Of a DNA stretch of 64,000 nucleotides, positions 11,767 to 23,502 are shown in pieces. The stretch is from Pegoplata infirma. Lineage: Eukaryota > Arthropoda > Insecta > Diptera > Anthomyiidae. Made by a program: the position numbers and the translations under genes. The notes beneath the pieces were generated by a model. It did not search any database, was not told where the DNA came from, and worked only from the letters and a program-made list of their open reading frames with translations. How positions within the stretch are numbered: the first letter of the stretch is position 1; each line of letters begins with the position of its first letter. The stretch is from positions 1,798,001 to 1,862,000 of the forward strand of contig OY992536.1 in assembly GCA_963921195.1 (NCBI GenBank). The letters are read 5' to 3'.

Positions 11767-12357
11767 TAATTTAAATATAATATAAAATGATGGTAGAACA
11801 TATACAAAACCAGAGACCGTTTAAGTATAAAGACAACAGCGACATAAATATAGAGATAAATTAACTACGGTACATGACACTTAGGTGGCTACGCCAAAAA
11901 ACTTTTGAGACAAAAAAAAAATACAATTTTTCATATTGTGACCAACTAGCATAGTGCACATTATCCCTGTAATAAGGATTATGGCCATTTGTTACGTGGT
12001 CATTATTCCCATAAATCTTGGAATTATGCCCTTTTTTTATTGGGATTACGTCCAAATTATTTTCGGCCATAGTCCCCACTACCATTATGGGGATTATGAC
12101 CGAAATGAATTTGGTTATAATCCCCATAACGGATATGGGGAGTATGTCCGTAGGGAGTATGTCATGTCACCAAGAATTTTCTATATAGAGATGGCGCTGT
12201 GACAAAATTCAATTTGGAACATATACATTAAGTTCAAGTTGAACACGAACCGAAAAAATGTGTCACACGCAACTTATCTCTCAAACAAAAATGGCGTTCT
12301 AACTTATTTTTATTTGTTTACTATTTTATTTATTTTGTTTACTACTTATCTTTTCTT
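11767..12357. repeat. Degenerate ATTATGG/CCCCAT repeats
   Basis: From about 11950 to 12165 short phrases such as GGATTATGGCC, GGGATTATGACCG and CCCCATAACGG recur irregularly, as at 6700-6960. Bases 12175-12260 resemble 7735-7790. The overlapping ORFs on both strands reflect this simple repeat, not a gene. Confidence 0.55.
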
Positions 12358-13177
12358 TATTATACCCTACACCACTCTGTGGTACAGGGTATAATGAGTT
12401 TGTGCTGATGTTTGTAACTATCCGAAATATTGTTCCTAGCCCCACCTTCACCTACGTCCGTCTGTCCATCTAAACGTTGTGAGCGCGATACAGGTCGCAA
12501 TTATCAATCGATTTGGCTGTAATTTGAAACAAGTTTAGACCTAGCCCCCATACAAAGGTCCGCTTTATTCTGGCACAAATGACTCTAATAACCGTATTAT
12601 AATAGGTATAAGTTCGAAACTTGGCTGGTAAACATATTTTGTATTCACAAATCACCATTCCAAATTTTAAAGGAACCGGACCAGTTCTTCTTGTAGTCCC
12701 CATACAAACCACCCTCCCAATATTCACATAATTCTCTCAAAAATCATGAAAATTGGAAATATTTCCCCTGTAGGCTAGTTGGTTGCGTGCTAGCCTTTGA
12801 ACTTTGGGGTCGTGGGTTCGATTGCCACCAGAGGCCTTGGTTTTTTTTCGCTACCACGAGACGACGGTCATTGTTACCAGTTCTCGGTTAGGTTGAATTT
12901 ATTACAAATGTCGTCAACATTTTTTTTGTATGTGTTAAACGTGTAGTTTAATGGACTTATCAATTCTGAATGTAATTGGACCATTTTTGGACGCCCGATA
13001 TTCAGTAAAATCAGTATATTGGCAACAAAAATAAGCAAATTTCACCCAAATTTTGTTTGTGTATGTTTTCTATACAAATTCTATACCATGTTTGAACTTG
13101 GGACCAATTTTCTGGAAAACACTGGTGTAGGGTATCGCAAGGCCGGTCTTGACCGACTATATTTTTCTAACTTGTTT
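12358..13177 (+). mobile_element. mini-me/DINE-1-like element, second subfamily
   Basis: It begins with the stem-loop TATACCCTACACCACTCTGT...ACAGGGTATA, then GTTTGTGCTGATGTTTGTAAC and a short GTCCGTCTGTCC tract (12457-12468). It ends GGTGTAGGGTAT, a CGGTCTTGACCG hairpin and CTAACTTGTTTT. The element at 16640-17360 is an inverted relative, and alignment of the two exposes an insertion near 12764-12940. Confidence 0.75.
12764..12905 (+). mobile_element. tRNA-derived SINE-like insertion
   Basis: TAGGCTAGTTGGTTGC (12771) fits a pol III A box and GGTTCGATTGC (12815-12825) a B box, at tRNA-like spacing, and GTCGTGGGTTCGA is a typical T-arm. A non-tRNA tail follows. The related element at 16640-17360 lacks it. 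The cloverleaf is degenerate (no good anticodon stem), so it is not called a tRNA gene. Confidence 0.6.
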
Positions 13178-13263
13178 TGAATTAGATTTTGTCATCTATT
13201 TACTCTATGACATAACTCACCTCATGGCTTCTCTATATGTATTTACTCTATGATTATATGTTA

Positions 13264-13818
13264 AGCAAACCCACTGCAATGGGAACACATACGAAAAAAT
13301 CTCCTCCCATCCTACTACTTTTTTTGTCAATTAGATTCTGGTTTTAAAGGAAATTAAAACTTTTTTAATAAATGTTGAGGACAGCAAGGCTTCCAAAACA
13401 CAATTTTCGGTTAAAAAGTACTGTTATTGGTGGCCATAATGTTCTATTTTGGAAAAAAAAAAGAATTAAAAATTTTTCGATACACACATTCGATATTTTC
13501 GAACTACCTTTTCGAACTCTAGCCACTGTCCCCATTGTATCTTTATTATTTATTATATTTGCAAAATAGAACATTATGGCCACCAATAACAGTATTTTTT
13601 AACGGAAAATTGTGTTTTGGAAGACTTGTTGTCCTCAAAAACTAGAAAAGTTTCAATTTCCTTTAAAAGCAGAATCTAATTTACAAAAAAAAGTAGTAGG
13701 ATGGGAGGAGATTTTTCGTATGTGTTTCCTTTAATTTCCTTGAAAACCAGAAATTAATTTACGAAAAAAGTAGTAGCATTGGAGATTTTTCGTATGTGTT
13801 CCGATTGCAGTGGGTTTG
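13264..13818. mobile_element. Palindromic MITE, 555 bp
   Basis: The left end CAAACCCACTGCAATGGGAA is mirrored by the right end CCGATTGCAGTGGGTTTG. The arms pair through CATACGAAAAAATCTCC and GGCCACCAATAACAGTA. The right arm carries an extra partial copy of its distal part (13730-13805). The central loop is about 100 bp. The mutually antisense ORFs arise from the palindrome. Confidence 0.7.
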
Positions 13819-14379
13819 GAAAAAATAAGTTTACCATTTAAACACTCGCCTAGATGTCACATGCAGAACTATGTTAGTTCCATCCCAATGTTTATAGCGA
13901 CTCCGCTGTGGTTATATTAATGTACTAAAACATTTGTTTCAACGAAAAAGTACTGTGGTACTTATTTACGTACCGGAAAATACGACTCTGAAGTTAACAG
14001 CGGATATCCGATTTTGGGTTGTAGTTTGTACTACAATAACCAGCATGGTTTGTGTCTTAGGTAATACAGAACAAAAATTCAATTCATGGTAAATAATTTT
14101 TGGATTGATATTTTTATATGATTGATGTCAGTCATATGAAATCAACACATAATATGAAATCACTCAAAAATAACAAGTTAGATTTATCAAAAAAGTATTT
14201 TTTTTTCAATACCCGAGTAAAAATTTTCTGACATAAACATTAGAGTGTCCCTTATTTTGGAAATACATATTGAGACGGTACCGACTCATTTTTTTCCATT
14301 TGACTAAAAAATGACTCAGGAAAAATTTTACGCCCCAACGACCACGCCTTCCCTACGCGACGGGGCCTTAAAGAGCGGG
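13819..14379. other. No recognisable gene or element
   Basis: Unique-looking AT-rich sequence. GC rises briefly at 14330-14390 (GACGGGGCC, GAGCGGGGCC) next to the following element. Confidence 0.35.
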
Positions 14380-16563
14380 GCCTTAAAAATCATTTTTCCA
14401 TACAAACTAATTTTTTTTTTTTTTTTATTTTTAATTTTTTTGTTATTAATTATAATATTACTCGGTTAGCTTATTCACGACAAAAAATTTGATTTTGGTG
14501 GGATAAGGCTTTCAGTTCTAAAAAATTTTTCGAAAAAAAAATTTGGAGCCGTTGGGGTCCTACAGTAAAAATTTTTTAAAAAATATTTTTTTTTAGTTTT
14601 GACAAGCAACGGCTTTAGTTGTAATGTTGCTTTTATTGATATATATTTATAAAAAATATTATTCATATCTGTGACATCTTTATCGTGTATCGAAAAACGT
14701 CAAAAAATCATTTTTTACCCTTTTTTAAAACACGATAAAGAAGTCACAGATAGGAATAATATTTTTTTTATGAATATATCATGAAATCTTTTTTAAATTT
14801 CAACTCAGTGAAACTGAAATAAATGTTTAAAAAAACCGGCAGTTTTTGGAATTTAGAAAAACTGTAAATGCAGTTGTGTAAACAAGACCTTGAACCATTA
14901 CTGAGCAATGTTTAAGGATTACCCCACTTTATCCGTAAAAGTTACAGAGGGTTAAAGTTGAAAAATCGATAAAAATGGCTTGAAATAATCCATAGTTTTT
15001 ACCTTCTTTCGCATTTTTTTTTAAGTTCTCCTTATATTTCAATCTTTTCCGGCATAACACAAAGTCAGTACATATAAAAGATTATTTTAATGTTAGCTTG
15101 ATAGATGCTTCATCGCTTGGTAAGAAGTTATAAGACGGTTAAGTTTTGAAACCAAAAATTAAGAGTTTTTAAATTTTCGAGGTTTTTGGATCAGGGATTT
15201 TGGCCCCCTTTATAAAATGAAAAAAGTTGAACTAGAGTTGGTAGCTGTTGTAATTCTTAACATTTTGGAATTAATCCCGTTAATGTGCCACGAATAGTTA
15301 AGGAGTTTCAGCAGATCAAAGTTCGAAAGAAAAAACGTAATTTTTTTTAAAATACCAGTTTTTCGCGAGGCACATTCGCGGTTTCATTCGAAATTTGGTG
15401 GACTCTTGCGTAAACCGAGTTTTTTAGGAGTTTACATAAAAAAATCACTGGCGGGTTTATAAAAAAAAAATTGCAAAAATTTTATGGCATTTTTGAAAAT
15501 TGAGCGAAATTTGCAAATCTGTTTCCAATTTTTTTTAGTAGTAATTAATGCATCATGTTCATTTTAATACACCAAAAGACGTGCCTTAACGAGTAGAACT
15601 GATTTGCTTTTTGACTTTTTACTTTAAGCCATTCTGAGCGGAAAGCGCGATGATTTTATCTAAACCTGTTTTGATCTGGCACATCCAAGGCTTTACACGA
15701 AATCGGATGAAATTTTTTTTAAATGAAAGCCCACTTGATGTGTCATCATAAAATCAGAGGCGGGTTAAAAAAATTTGATGATTATAGATTTTTTGGACCA
15801 TATTAAATTTTTTTGTTATAAAAAAGCATCACCGATTTTTTTAAACACTGGTACAATGATACGATTTTCCGTGATTTTTTTTTCAATAATACCAACGCGC
15901 ATTGCCTAAATATGCAATAAAAAATTGTGAAACTTTTCTTTTACCGCGAATTAATCGCGATTTTAGGTACTTAGATATTTTTTTTTTAAATCGTTTGGTC
16001 ATTAAAGGGTTAAATTTATATCATATATTTTAGAAGAAATAATATATCCTGGCATGTTTTAATAACGCATGCAACAAATGTGTAGAAAAAAAATATTTAA
16101 AATATTTTTAAGATTTTTTAAAACCGCTAAATCTTAAAACCGCCATAACTTTTGACCCCCTTGCGCGATTTAATTGACGCGAACGAATTTCTTATTCTTA
16201 AATAGCTTCTAATATATATGCCAACTTTCATCGATGTACCATCAAAACAAAAATCACATCTTTTTTACCTCAAAATTTAAGTCTTAGCCGGAACTCCTCA
16301 TATATCATTAAAAGTAACATTACGACTAAAACCGTTGCTTGTCAAAACTAAAAAAAATATATTTTTTAACAATTTTTTACTGTAGGACCCCAACGGCTCC
16401 AAATTTTTTTTTTTGAAAAATTTTTTAGAACTGAAACTCTTATCCCACCAAAATCAATTTTTTTTTCGTGAATAAGCTAACCAAGTAATATTATAATTAA
16501 TAACAAAAAAATTAAAAATAAAAAAAAAATTTTTTGGTTTGTATGGAAAAATGATTTTTAAGT
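14380..16563. mobile_element. Non-autonomous element with about 260-bp terminal inverted repeats
   Basis: Left arm 14380-14643 (CCTTAAAAATCATTTTTCCA onward) is mirrored by 16305-16563. Both carry GGAGCCGTTGGGGTCCTACA and GCAACGG. The roughly 1.65 kb interior has no convincing ORF. It includes a compact hairpin at 14664-14755 (CTGTGACATCTTTATCGTGT against ACACGATAAAGAAGTCACAG). Confidence 0.65.
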
Positions 16564-16639
16564 CCTGGATTATATCAAAAATTTTTTAAAAAAATTTTAT
16601 AAAAATATTGAATATTTAATTTTTAGGAATTATTAAAAA

Positions 16640-17360
16640 CCAATTTAGAAAGTTAAAGCCGACCATATGATACCCTACACCAGTGTTTTTCGATTGGATC
16701 TATCTTTTGTTAGATCTTTATTTAGTGTAGAAAACACACACAGATCGAATTTTAGTGGAATTGGTTTATTTTGTTTGCCAATAGTCGATTTAACTGAATA
16801 TCGGTCGGTTTTTATATGGGGGACTAAGTCCAAAAATGGTCCAAATGTATTCCGATTTGATTATGTTACCAAAGTACATGTTTACCACCTACAAATAAAA
16901 ATTGAATCAAATATTTTGCATTTTCATGAATTTTGAGGGAATTATATAAATATCGGGAGGGTGGTTTGTATGGGTACTACAAGAAGGACTTATCCGATTC
17001 CTTCGAAATTTGGAATAGTGATTTGTGCATATAAAATTTGATTACCTGTTTAATTTCAAAACGATACCAATCATAAAACGGTCATTAGAGTCATTTAAGC
17101 AAAATTCAAAGGGGGCATTTGTATGGGGCTAGGTCTTAACATGGAATTTCAATAGGCTTCGTCTTTGGGCCAAAAGATGTTTAAGTTTCAAATTTCAAGT
17201 CAATTGATTGAAAATTGCGACCTGTAATAATCGACACAAAAAGTAATTCTGAGTCGATCGGTATACTTGAAGGTAGGTCTAGGACCAATATTTCGGGTAG
17301 TTACAAACATCAGCACAAATTCATTAGACCCTGTACCACAGAGTGGTGTAGGGTTTAATT
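16640..17360 (-). mobile_element. mini-me/DINE-1-like element, inverted relative of the copy at 12358
   Basis: Reading the minus strand, it starts at the CCCTACACCACTCTGTGGTACAG stem-loop near 17350 and ends at GGTGTAGGGTATCATATGG near 16660. It lacks the tRNA-like insertion of its relative. ORF 16667-16936 lies entirely inside and is not considered a gene. Confidence 0.7.
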
Positions 17361-18378
17361 CAGTGGTCGGCAGAAAGAGGGAACATTTTTACATTTTTCT
17401 AAAACATAGCTTTATCTACCCGCTTTTTTAAATGCTACCATGACACTAAATAAAATATTTGTATTTTTAATGCTCTCAGTTGCGAGTTTCGTTGACGTTC
17501 GGGTTGTCTACGTACAAATAGCCAGATATTTAATAGATTTTTATATTTTTTGTTGTTTAAGAAAGCTACTTTGCATTCTTTAAAAAAAAATATTTTAATA
17601 ACTCACAACATCCTTAGATTGTAAAGCAAATACAATTTTTTTGTTGGTTTGGAAAGCTACTTCCCATACTTTTGTAAAAAAATATTTTAATAACTCAAAA
17701 ATTTTTTTTGGAATTTGAGTTTTAAAATCCGTTCATAGTCTTGTTAGATTTTTATTTAAGAGGTAAGACTCATATCTTTTAACCCAAACAAAATAATGGA
17801 AAATCCATTGTAAAACAACAAAGCCATGCTCTTTTGAAATTTTAATTTAAGAATTTGAGATTTTTAGGAGACTTGATAATAAAACAAGTAAAAAAAGTTA
17901 AATTCGGCCTTGTCGAATGTAGTGATACCCTCCACAATTTCTAAAAGACTATTGCAAAAACTTCATTTAAAAGGAAATTACTTTTCAAAAAAAAAAATTT
18001 TGAAAAAAAATTTCCGCGAAAAAAAAATTTGTTAAAAAAAAATCCGCGATTTTTTCCTTTTTTTATCCAAAAATATGTTTGTACCATTTGGTGTTTAATT
18101 ATGTTCACATAAGTCAACCAGCAGCCGAATTAAAGCATTTTGTATTTTTAGGTTATGTTGAATGTACTAAAATGTTTAAAGTGTCCTTACATTTTCGTTC
18201 ATAACTTTTGAACCGCTGAACCGATATCGCTCAAATGCAATACCAAACTTCTCGGGAGAACTTCCAATATATATGTTTAATAACAGTCACCTCTGTTTTG
18301 TATTTTGGACGTGATCACACGGAAAGAAAAACTGAACAGGCCCAATTTGAATTTATTTTGAGTTTGGGAACGTCTTAA
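17361..18378. other. Repeat-derived AT-rich spacer
   Basis: A diverged tandem pair (GAAAGCTACTTTGCATTC near 17562 and GAAAGCTACTTCCCATAC near 17655) each lead into AAAAATATTTTAATAACTC. Bases 17884-17940 are a reversed 3' end of a mini-me-like element (AACAAGTAA...AAATTCGGC...TACCCTCCAC). No gene is seen. Confidence 0.45.
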
Positions 18379-19034
18379 CACAGAAAAAAATATGGGTAAA
18401 AACAATTTGAGTAATCACTTGTTTAAATTTAAAAAAAGTTTTGAGTAATTTTTTAATTGACGCAATTAAAAATTTACTCAAAAATTTAAAAACAAATTGA
18501 GTAAATAATTTAATAAGAATTTAATAGCTTTTTTAATTTTTTTTGGAATTTTCTTAGTTTTTTTAATTCTCGTTTAGTTTATAGTTTTTTGTATATATAC
18601 ATGAAAGTTTGTAATCATATTTATAAAATTTTTTTATGTCTTTAAGACAAAAATATATTTGGTAAAGTTTGAAAAAACATGTTTTTTTTTCTTTGTAAAA
18701 AAATATGAAATTTTTTTAAACTTTGTTTTTTTTAGAGTAGAAACAGAATAAGCCCGGCACGACTTTTTCCATACGGTTTGGCAGATTAAACCGGTGGCCG
18801 GCGCCGATGTGAAATAAAACTTGTTCTGTTTTTAAAAGGTGGTGCTTCTTGTTCTGTTCCTGCACTTAATAGTGTCAATTAAAAATTTACTCAAATTTTT
18901 TTGGCAAACATTTAATAAATTTTTATTAAAAATTTACTCAATACTATTAAATCGTTTACTGGTGGAAAATTGAGTAATTTTTTACTCAATAGTATTAAAA
19001 ATTTACTCAAATTTTTTTTTTATTTCTTTCTGTG
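18379..19034. mobile_element. AT-rich MITE with CACAGAAA ends, 656 bp
   Basis: The ends read CACAGAAAAAAAT and ATTTCTTTCTGTG. The interior has many TTTAATT/AATTTACTC phrases and the block TTTGGTAAAGTTTGA (18658), also found in the copy at 45598-46374 (46041). Confidence 0.65.
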
Positions 19035-20177
19035 AACAGATATAAATTGGAGAACGGCTGGACCGATTTGGGTATACTTTTTTAATATTCGTCATAGTCC
19101 AACAAAGGTTTTTATGCAGAAGAAAAAAATGAAAGAAAAATTGTCCACGGCCACTTCGAAAGGTTGAAGAACAGCTGAAGTAATATTGTTATTTTTTTAT
19201 ATGTTCTTATTAGTTTACATGAGGTATAAATGGAAGAAAAATCGCCTACTCCCACTTTTGATATATTTTTATTGATATATTTTAAATTGCATTACATGAG
19301 AAAGACTGGACCGATTTGGGTCATTTTATAAATTTCGCTAAAACTTGGTACAAATGTCCTCGCAAATTTTTGCGTCCACTTTTGAGCACATATCTGCCAA
19401 ATTGACTGTAAGATTTGGCTTATTGTAACGACTGTACCGATTTGGCTTATTCTTAAATGTAAGTAAGAGTTCGAATAAGGCTCTTGCAGAGAAAAAATTG
19501 TGCCGGAAAATTGAAAAATTCGGAAAAACTAAAAGTGTTTTATTTGAGTTCTTAATATGTATGAAGTCATAATATAAACGATGGACATACGTAATCTTCT
19601 TTTATTGTGTTCGTTATGGTAATAAAGAAGTTTTAAATTCGTACAGTGTGCAAAAATTATAATTTGGAATTTCCCGATGAAGAAGACAGTTTGTTACTAA
19701 TTGTAAGAACAGGATCCATGGCCCCTGTAGTTTATTAAGTAACAACTTTCTACGGAATTAGTAGCAGAAACTCGCCCTTGGGATATTACACATAATTTTT
19801 ATGGGATCTGCCTATTCAAATGACATATAATAACCAAGAAAAGGAAGTACAGTGGCGGGCTAAAGAAGAGAGTCTCAAATGATAAATGTTAATGGTAAAA
19901 ATATGTGGAAATTTCATCTGCTTAAATCAGCATATTTCTCATATGGCTCAAACTCTTTGTTGTTTTTTAAAGCAGTTTTTTTTGCTTATTTGAAAAACAT
20001 TTTCTAATAAACATGTCTTTAGCAAATATTACAATTTAAAGAAAAAAAAAAATGGTCAATAAACATATTCAATTAATACTTTTTTTATATTCGTTTTCAT
20101 CAATCGGTTTCCATTGTTAAACATATATATATTTTTTTTTACCTAAAACTAAATACTAGAATTGTTGATTATTTCAT
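19035..20177. other. No recognisable gene or element
   Basis: AT-rich sequence with repeated 'ACCGATTTGG' phrases (19071, 19310, 19437) of the kind common in degraded fly repeats. The 3' end of gene 1 lies just beyond; no canonical AATAAA is seen within about 130 bp of its stop. Confidence 0.4.
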
Positions 20178-21954
20178 TTAAACACGACGTCTGTAAACAA
20201 CGCGTTTCACAGTCTTGTAGCGATATCCATCATCGGCCAAAGGAGCTGACTCTTCAATAGGAGCAGCTATTTCGACAGCTTGAGTTTCTTGGGTAGGTGG
20301 CAAGTACTCGTTGGAAGGCAATTCGTTAACATCACGACGGTGACGATAACGAATACGTTTGACAGTCTTGTAGCGGTAGCCATCATCAGCTAAAACAGCA
20401 GACTCTTGAGCTACAACGGGAGCAGCTTCTTCAACAACTTGTGTTTCTTGGGTGGGAGGCAAGTATTCGTTAGAGGGCAATTCATTAACATCACGACGAT
20501 GACGATAACGGATACGTTTGACAGTTTTGTAACGGTAACCATCATCAGCAAGAACAGCTGATTCTTGGGCGGCAGCTACAACTGGAACAGCTTCTTCTAC
20601 AACTTGTGTTTCTTGGGTGGGAGGCAAGTATTCATTTGAGGGTAATTCATTGACATCACGACGATGACGATAACGGATACGTTTGACAGTTTTGTAACGG
20701 TAACCATCATCAGCAAGAACAGCTGATTCTTGAGCGGCAGCTACAACTGGAACAGCTTCTTCAACAACTTGTGTTTCTTGGGTGGGAGGCAAGTATTCGT
20801 TTGAGGGTAATTCATTGACATCACGACGATGACGATAACGAATACGTCTGACAGTCTTGTAACGGTAACCATCATCAGCAAGAACAGCTGATTCTTGAGC
20901 GGCAGCAACAACTGGAACAGCTTCCTCAACAATTTGGGTTTCTTGGGTAGGAGGCAAGTATTCGTTGGAGGGCAATTCGTTGACATCACGACGGTGACGA
21001 TAACGGATACGTTTGACAGTCTTGTAACGATAACCATCATCAGCAAGAACAGCTGATTCTTGAGTGGCAGCTACAACTGGAACAGCTTCTTCAATAACTT
21101 GAGTTTCTTGGGTAGGAGGCAAATATTCGTTGGAGGGCAATTCGTTGACATCACGACGGTGACGATAACGGATACGTTTAACAGTCTTGTAACGGTAACC
21201 ATCATCGGCAAGAACAGCAGATTCTTGAGCGGCAGCTACAACTGGAACAGCTTCTTCAACAACTTGGGTTTCTTGTGTAGGAGGCAAGTATTCGTTGGAG
21301 GGCAATTCGTTGACATCACGACGGTGACGATAACGAATACGTTTAACAGTCTTGTAACGATAACCATCATCAGCAAGAACTGCAGATTCTTGAGCGGCAG
21401 CTACAACTGGAACAGCTTCTTCAACAACTTGGGTTTCTTGTGTAGGAGGCAAGTATTCGTTGGAGGGCAATTCGTTTACATCGCGACGGTGACGATAACG
21501 AATACGTTTGACAGTCTTGTAACGGTAACCATCATCAGCCAAGACAGCTGAATCTTGAGATTGTTCAGCTTCAACTGGAGCATCAACAATAACAGGAATA
21601 TCAGCTACTGCTGGAGCAGATTGAGTAGGTGGCAAGTATTCGTTTGAAGGCAATTCGTTAACATCACGACGATGACGCAAACGTAAACGTTTTACAGTCT
21701 TGTAGCGATATCCATCATCAGCCAAGGGACTGGATTCCCCAAGGGCTTGTAAATCTACGTTGCTTGTGGGTGAAGCATCCTCTAAAGGTGGCAAATATTC
21801 ACTGGATGGCAAAGCAGCATATGTTGTGGCAATAACAGCCAAGAAAACAAATAAAGGTTTCTAAAGACGAATTGAAGAGAAATAAAAAAAATTTTTAAAT
21901 AATAATCCTTCGGTTATCCTTTTGTTGTATATTTGATCCTCTAATAATTACCAT
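20178..21954 (-). CDS. GYR/YLP-repeat secreted protein, gene 1 (10 units, 561 aa)
   Basis: Exon 1 is only the ATG (21952-21954), followed by GTAATT. The intron (21861-21951) ends TTTAG, and exon 2 (20178-21860) carries the rest. The protein starts MKPLFVFLAVIATTYA, a clear signal peptide with probable cleavage after TYA. Ten GYR motifs in DDGYRYKTVKR context and ten YLPP motifs follow in tandem units of 55 residues (165 bp). Each unit has a basic run ending RHRR before DVNEL, an R-x-R-R pattern like a proprotein-convertase site, and a linker rich in Val, Ala, Glu and Gln. GYR and YLP are short repeat families known in Drosophila proteins, function unknown. An extracellular or cuticle-associated protein is likely; release of 55-residue peptides is an inference. 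Genes 2-4 are paralogues. Confidence 0.93.
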
Positions 21955-21989
21955 TTCTGAGATGAGTTTACACCTCGTAAAGTAAGAAA

Positions 21990-22031
21990 ACGATTGATAA
22001 TCTAAACGGTTGTGAACAAAGTTTATATACC
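21990..22031 (-). promoter_or_regulatory. TATA-box promoter of gene 1
   Basis: On the minus strand TATATAAA lies at 22029-22022. TCAATC, an initiator-like sequence, puts a start near 21995, about 34 bp downstream. The 5' leader to the ATG would be about 40 nt. Genes 2-4 have the same TATA-to-ATG layout. Confidence 0.7.
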
Positions 22032-23500
22032 ATTCTCTGTGTATCTAATTTTGTTCTTGATGAGCTTGATACTTATCTCAAAGAAAGACTTCAGATAAAA
22101 ATATTATTAATAAAACAGCTACAAAGAAATAAAAAAAGATTGTTGTACGCATTAACATTTCAACACAAAGCGCTAGATACGCGCCTCCTCATTTTTTACT
22201 TTTTTTTTATAAATTTTTATTTTTATTTTTATAAATTTGATTAAATACTTCTAGATTTACATTTTAAAAGTGGATACTAATCGTGAATGGGAGAAAAACA
22301 CATTTTAGAAGATCCACTTGAAAATTTTTGAACAACCAGAAGTTCAACATTTACTTTTTTTTTGTAGATATTTTTTGGCATCCCATTATAACGTAATAAA
22401 CATATTTGGTAGATAAACAAAAAAACAAAAAGAATTTAAGATTATGTAGATTGATTGAAGAAGACAATAGTTGATTAGTCATAAAGTTATTACACTAAAG
22501 GAGTAAATATATATTGGAGCGGATATGTATACAAAGTTGAATATTAGACGTAGTTAAAATTAGACTAAACGTGTAAAAAATTTAAATTCGGTGTTGTAGA
22601 ATCGTTTAATACCCTCCATTTTTTGGTATTTTCTTGCAGAAAATTTTAAAAATATTTAGTAAATTTTAATATTTTGTTATAAGTTGTCTTATTTCTCTGT
22701 TCTTTCTTTCACAATTTTTAAATTTACATGAAATTTTCCGAATCGCAGGAAATAGATTTTGGTGTTTGGTTGGTCACTTTTTTATTCGAAGTTTAAATCG
22801 AATAACTGAAAAGTTTCAAAATTATAACGAAAAAGTGGAATCATTTTACTTTCACCAAACTTTATTTATGCCTTAAAACACTTTCCTACACTTTTCCAAT
22901 TAAAATTCAGAAAAGATCAATTGTAATTTAGAAATCACAACTGATATTCAAAAATCCCAATCGAAATTCAGAAAAGTCCAATTGAAATTCAGATAATTTT
23001 AATTGTGATACAGAAATCCCAATTGTAATTCAGTAAAGCACAATTGTAATTCAGAAAAGCCGAATTGTATTTCAAAAAATTCCTCTTTTCTTTGTCGCCG
23101 TCCAACAATGACCTGTATCACTCCCATCAGAAGTTTTAGTAAAACAATTTACTGCTTAAATATTTTAGTTTAATATTTTTACTGGGGATATAAAGTGATG
23201 AAGGGAATTTAAGAATCGGCACAGTCGAATACAATACCCTCACTTGTTTTAGATGTGAATCAAATAACATTAGCGGTATTCAGAGTCTTATTTACCAGTT
23301 CTTGTATTGTGGCAAAATCACTTTTCAAAATATACAAATATTAAAAAAAAAACGAGTTTAACTCTGAATACCGCTATTATTAATTAAAAACTATTTTAGA
23401 TTTACATAATTAAAATTGGGTAACAATTGATAAAAAAACAGGGCAGAATTTGTTTATGTAATATAAAAATGAGTATTATTCGATTGTTTTGGAAATATAG
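22032..23500. other. Intergenic repeats upstream of gene 1
   Basis: Ends of reversed mini-me-like elements are seen near 22575-22620 (AAATTCGG...TACCCTCC) and 23190-23255 (AATCGGCACAGTCGAAT then ACCCTCACTTGTTTTAG). No ORF of note. The tandem repeat at 22897-23082 is listed separately. Confidence 0.45.
22897..23082. repeat. Short tandem repeat, about 22-bp unit, roughly 8 copies
   Basis: Diverged copies of CAATTGTAATTCAGAAAAG follow one another from 22897 to 23082 (for example at 22920, 22978, 23017, 23040). A minisatellite; no coding sense. Confidence 0.75.
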
Positions 23501-23502
23501 TT

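Noticed and set aside
12771..12830. Functional tRNA gene
   Set aside because: A and B boxes are present but anticodon and acceptor stems do not form, and a non-tRNA tail follows.
20741..21551. ORFs on other frames and strands through gene 1 (likewise in genes 2-4)
   Set aside because: They are shadows of the tandem coding repeats, lack signal peptides and follow the repeat period in the wrong frame.
20178..21860. Regular 165-bp direct repeats that could suggest a satellite or CRISPR array
   Set aside because: The repeats are in frame, coding, with mostly synonymous differences, and the context is eukaryotic.
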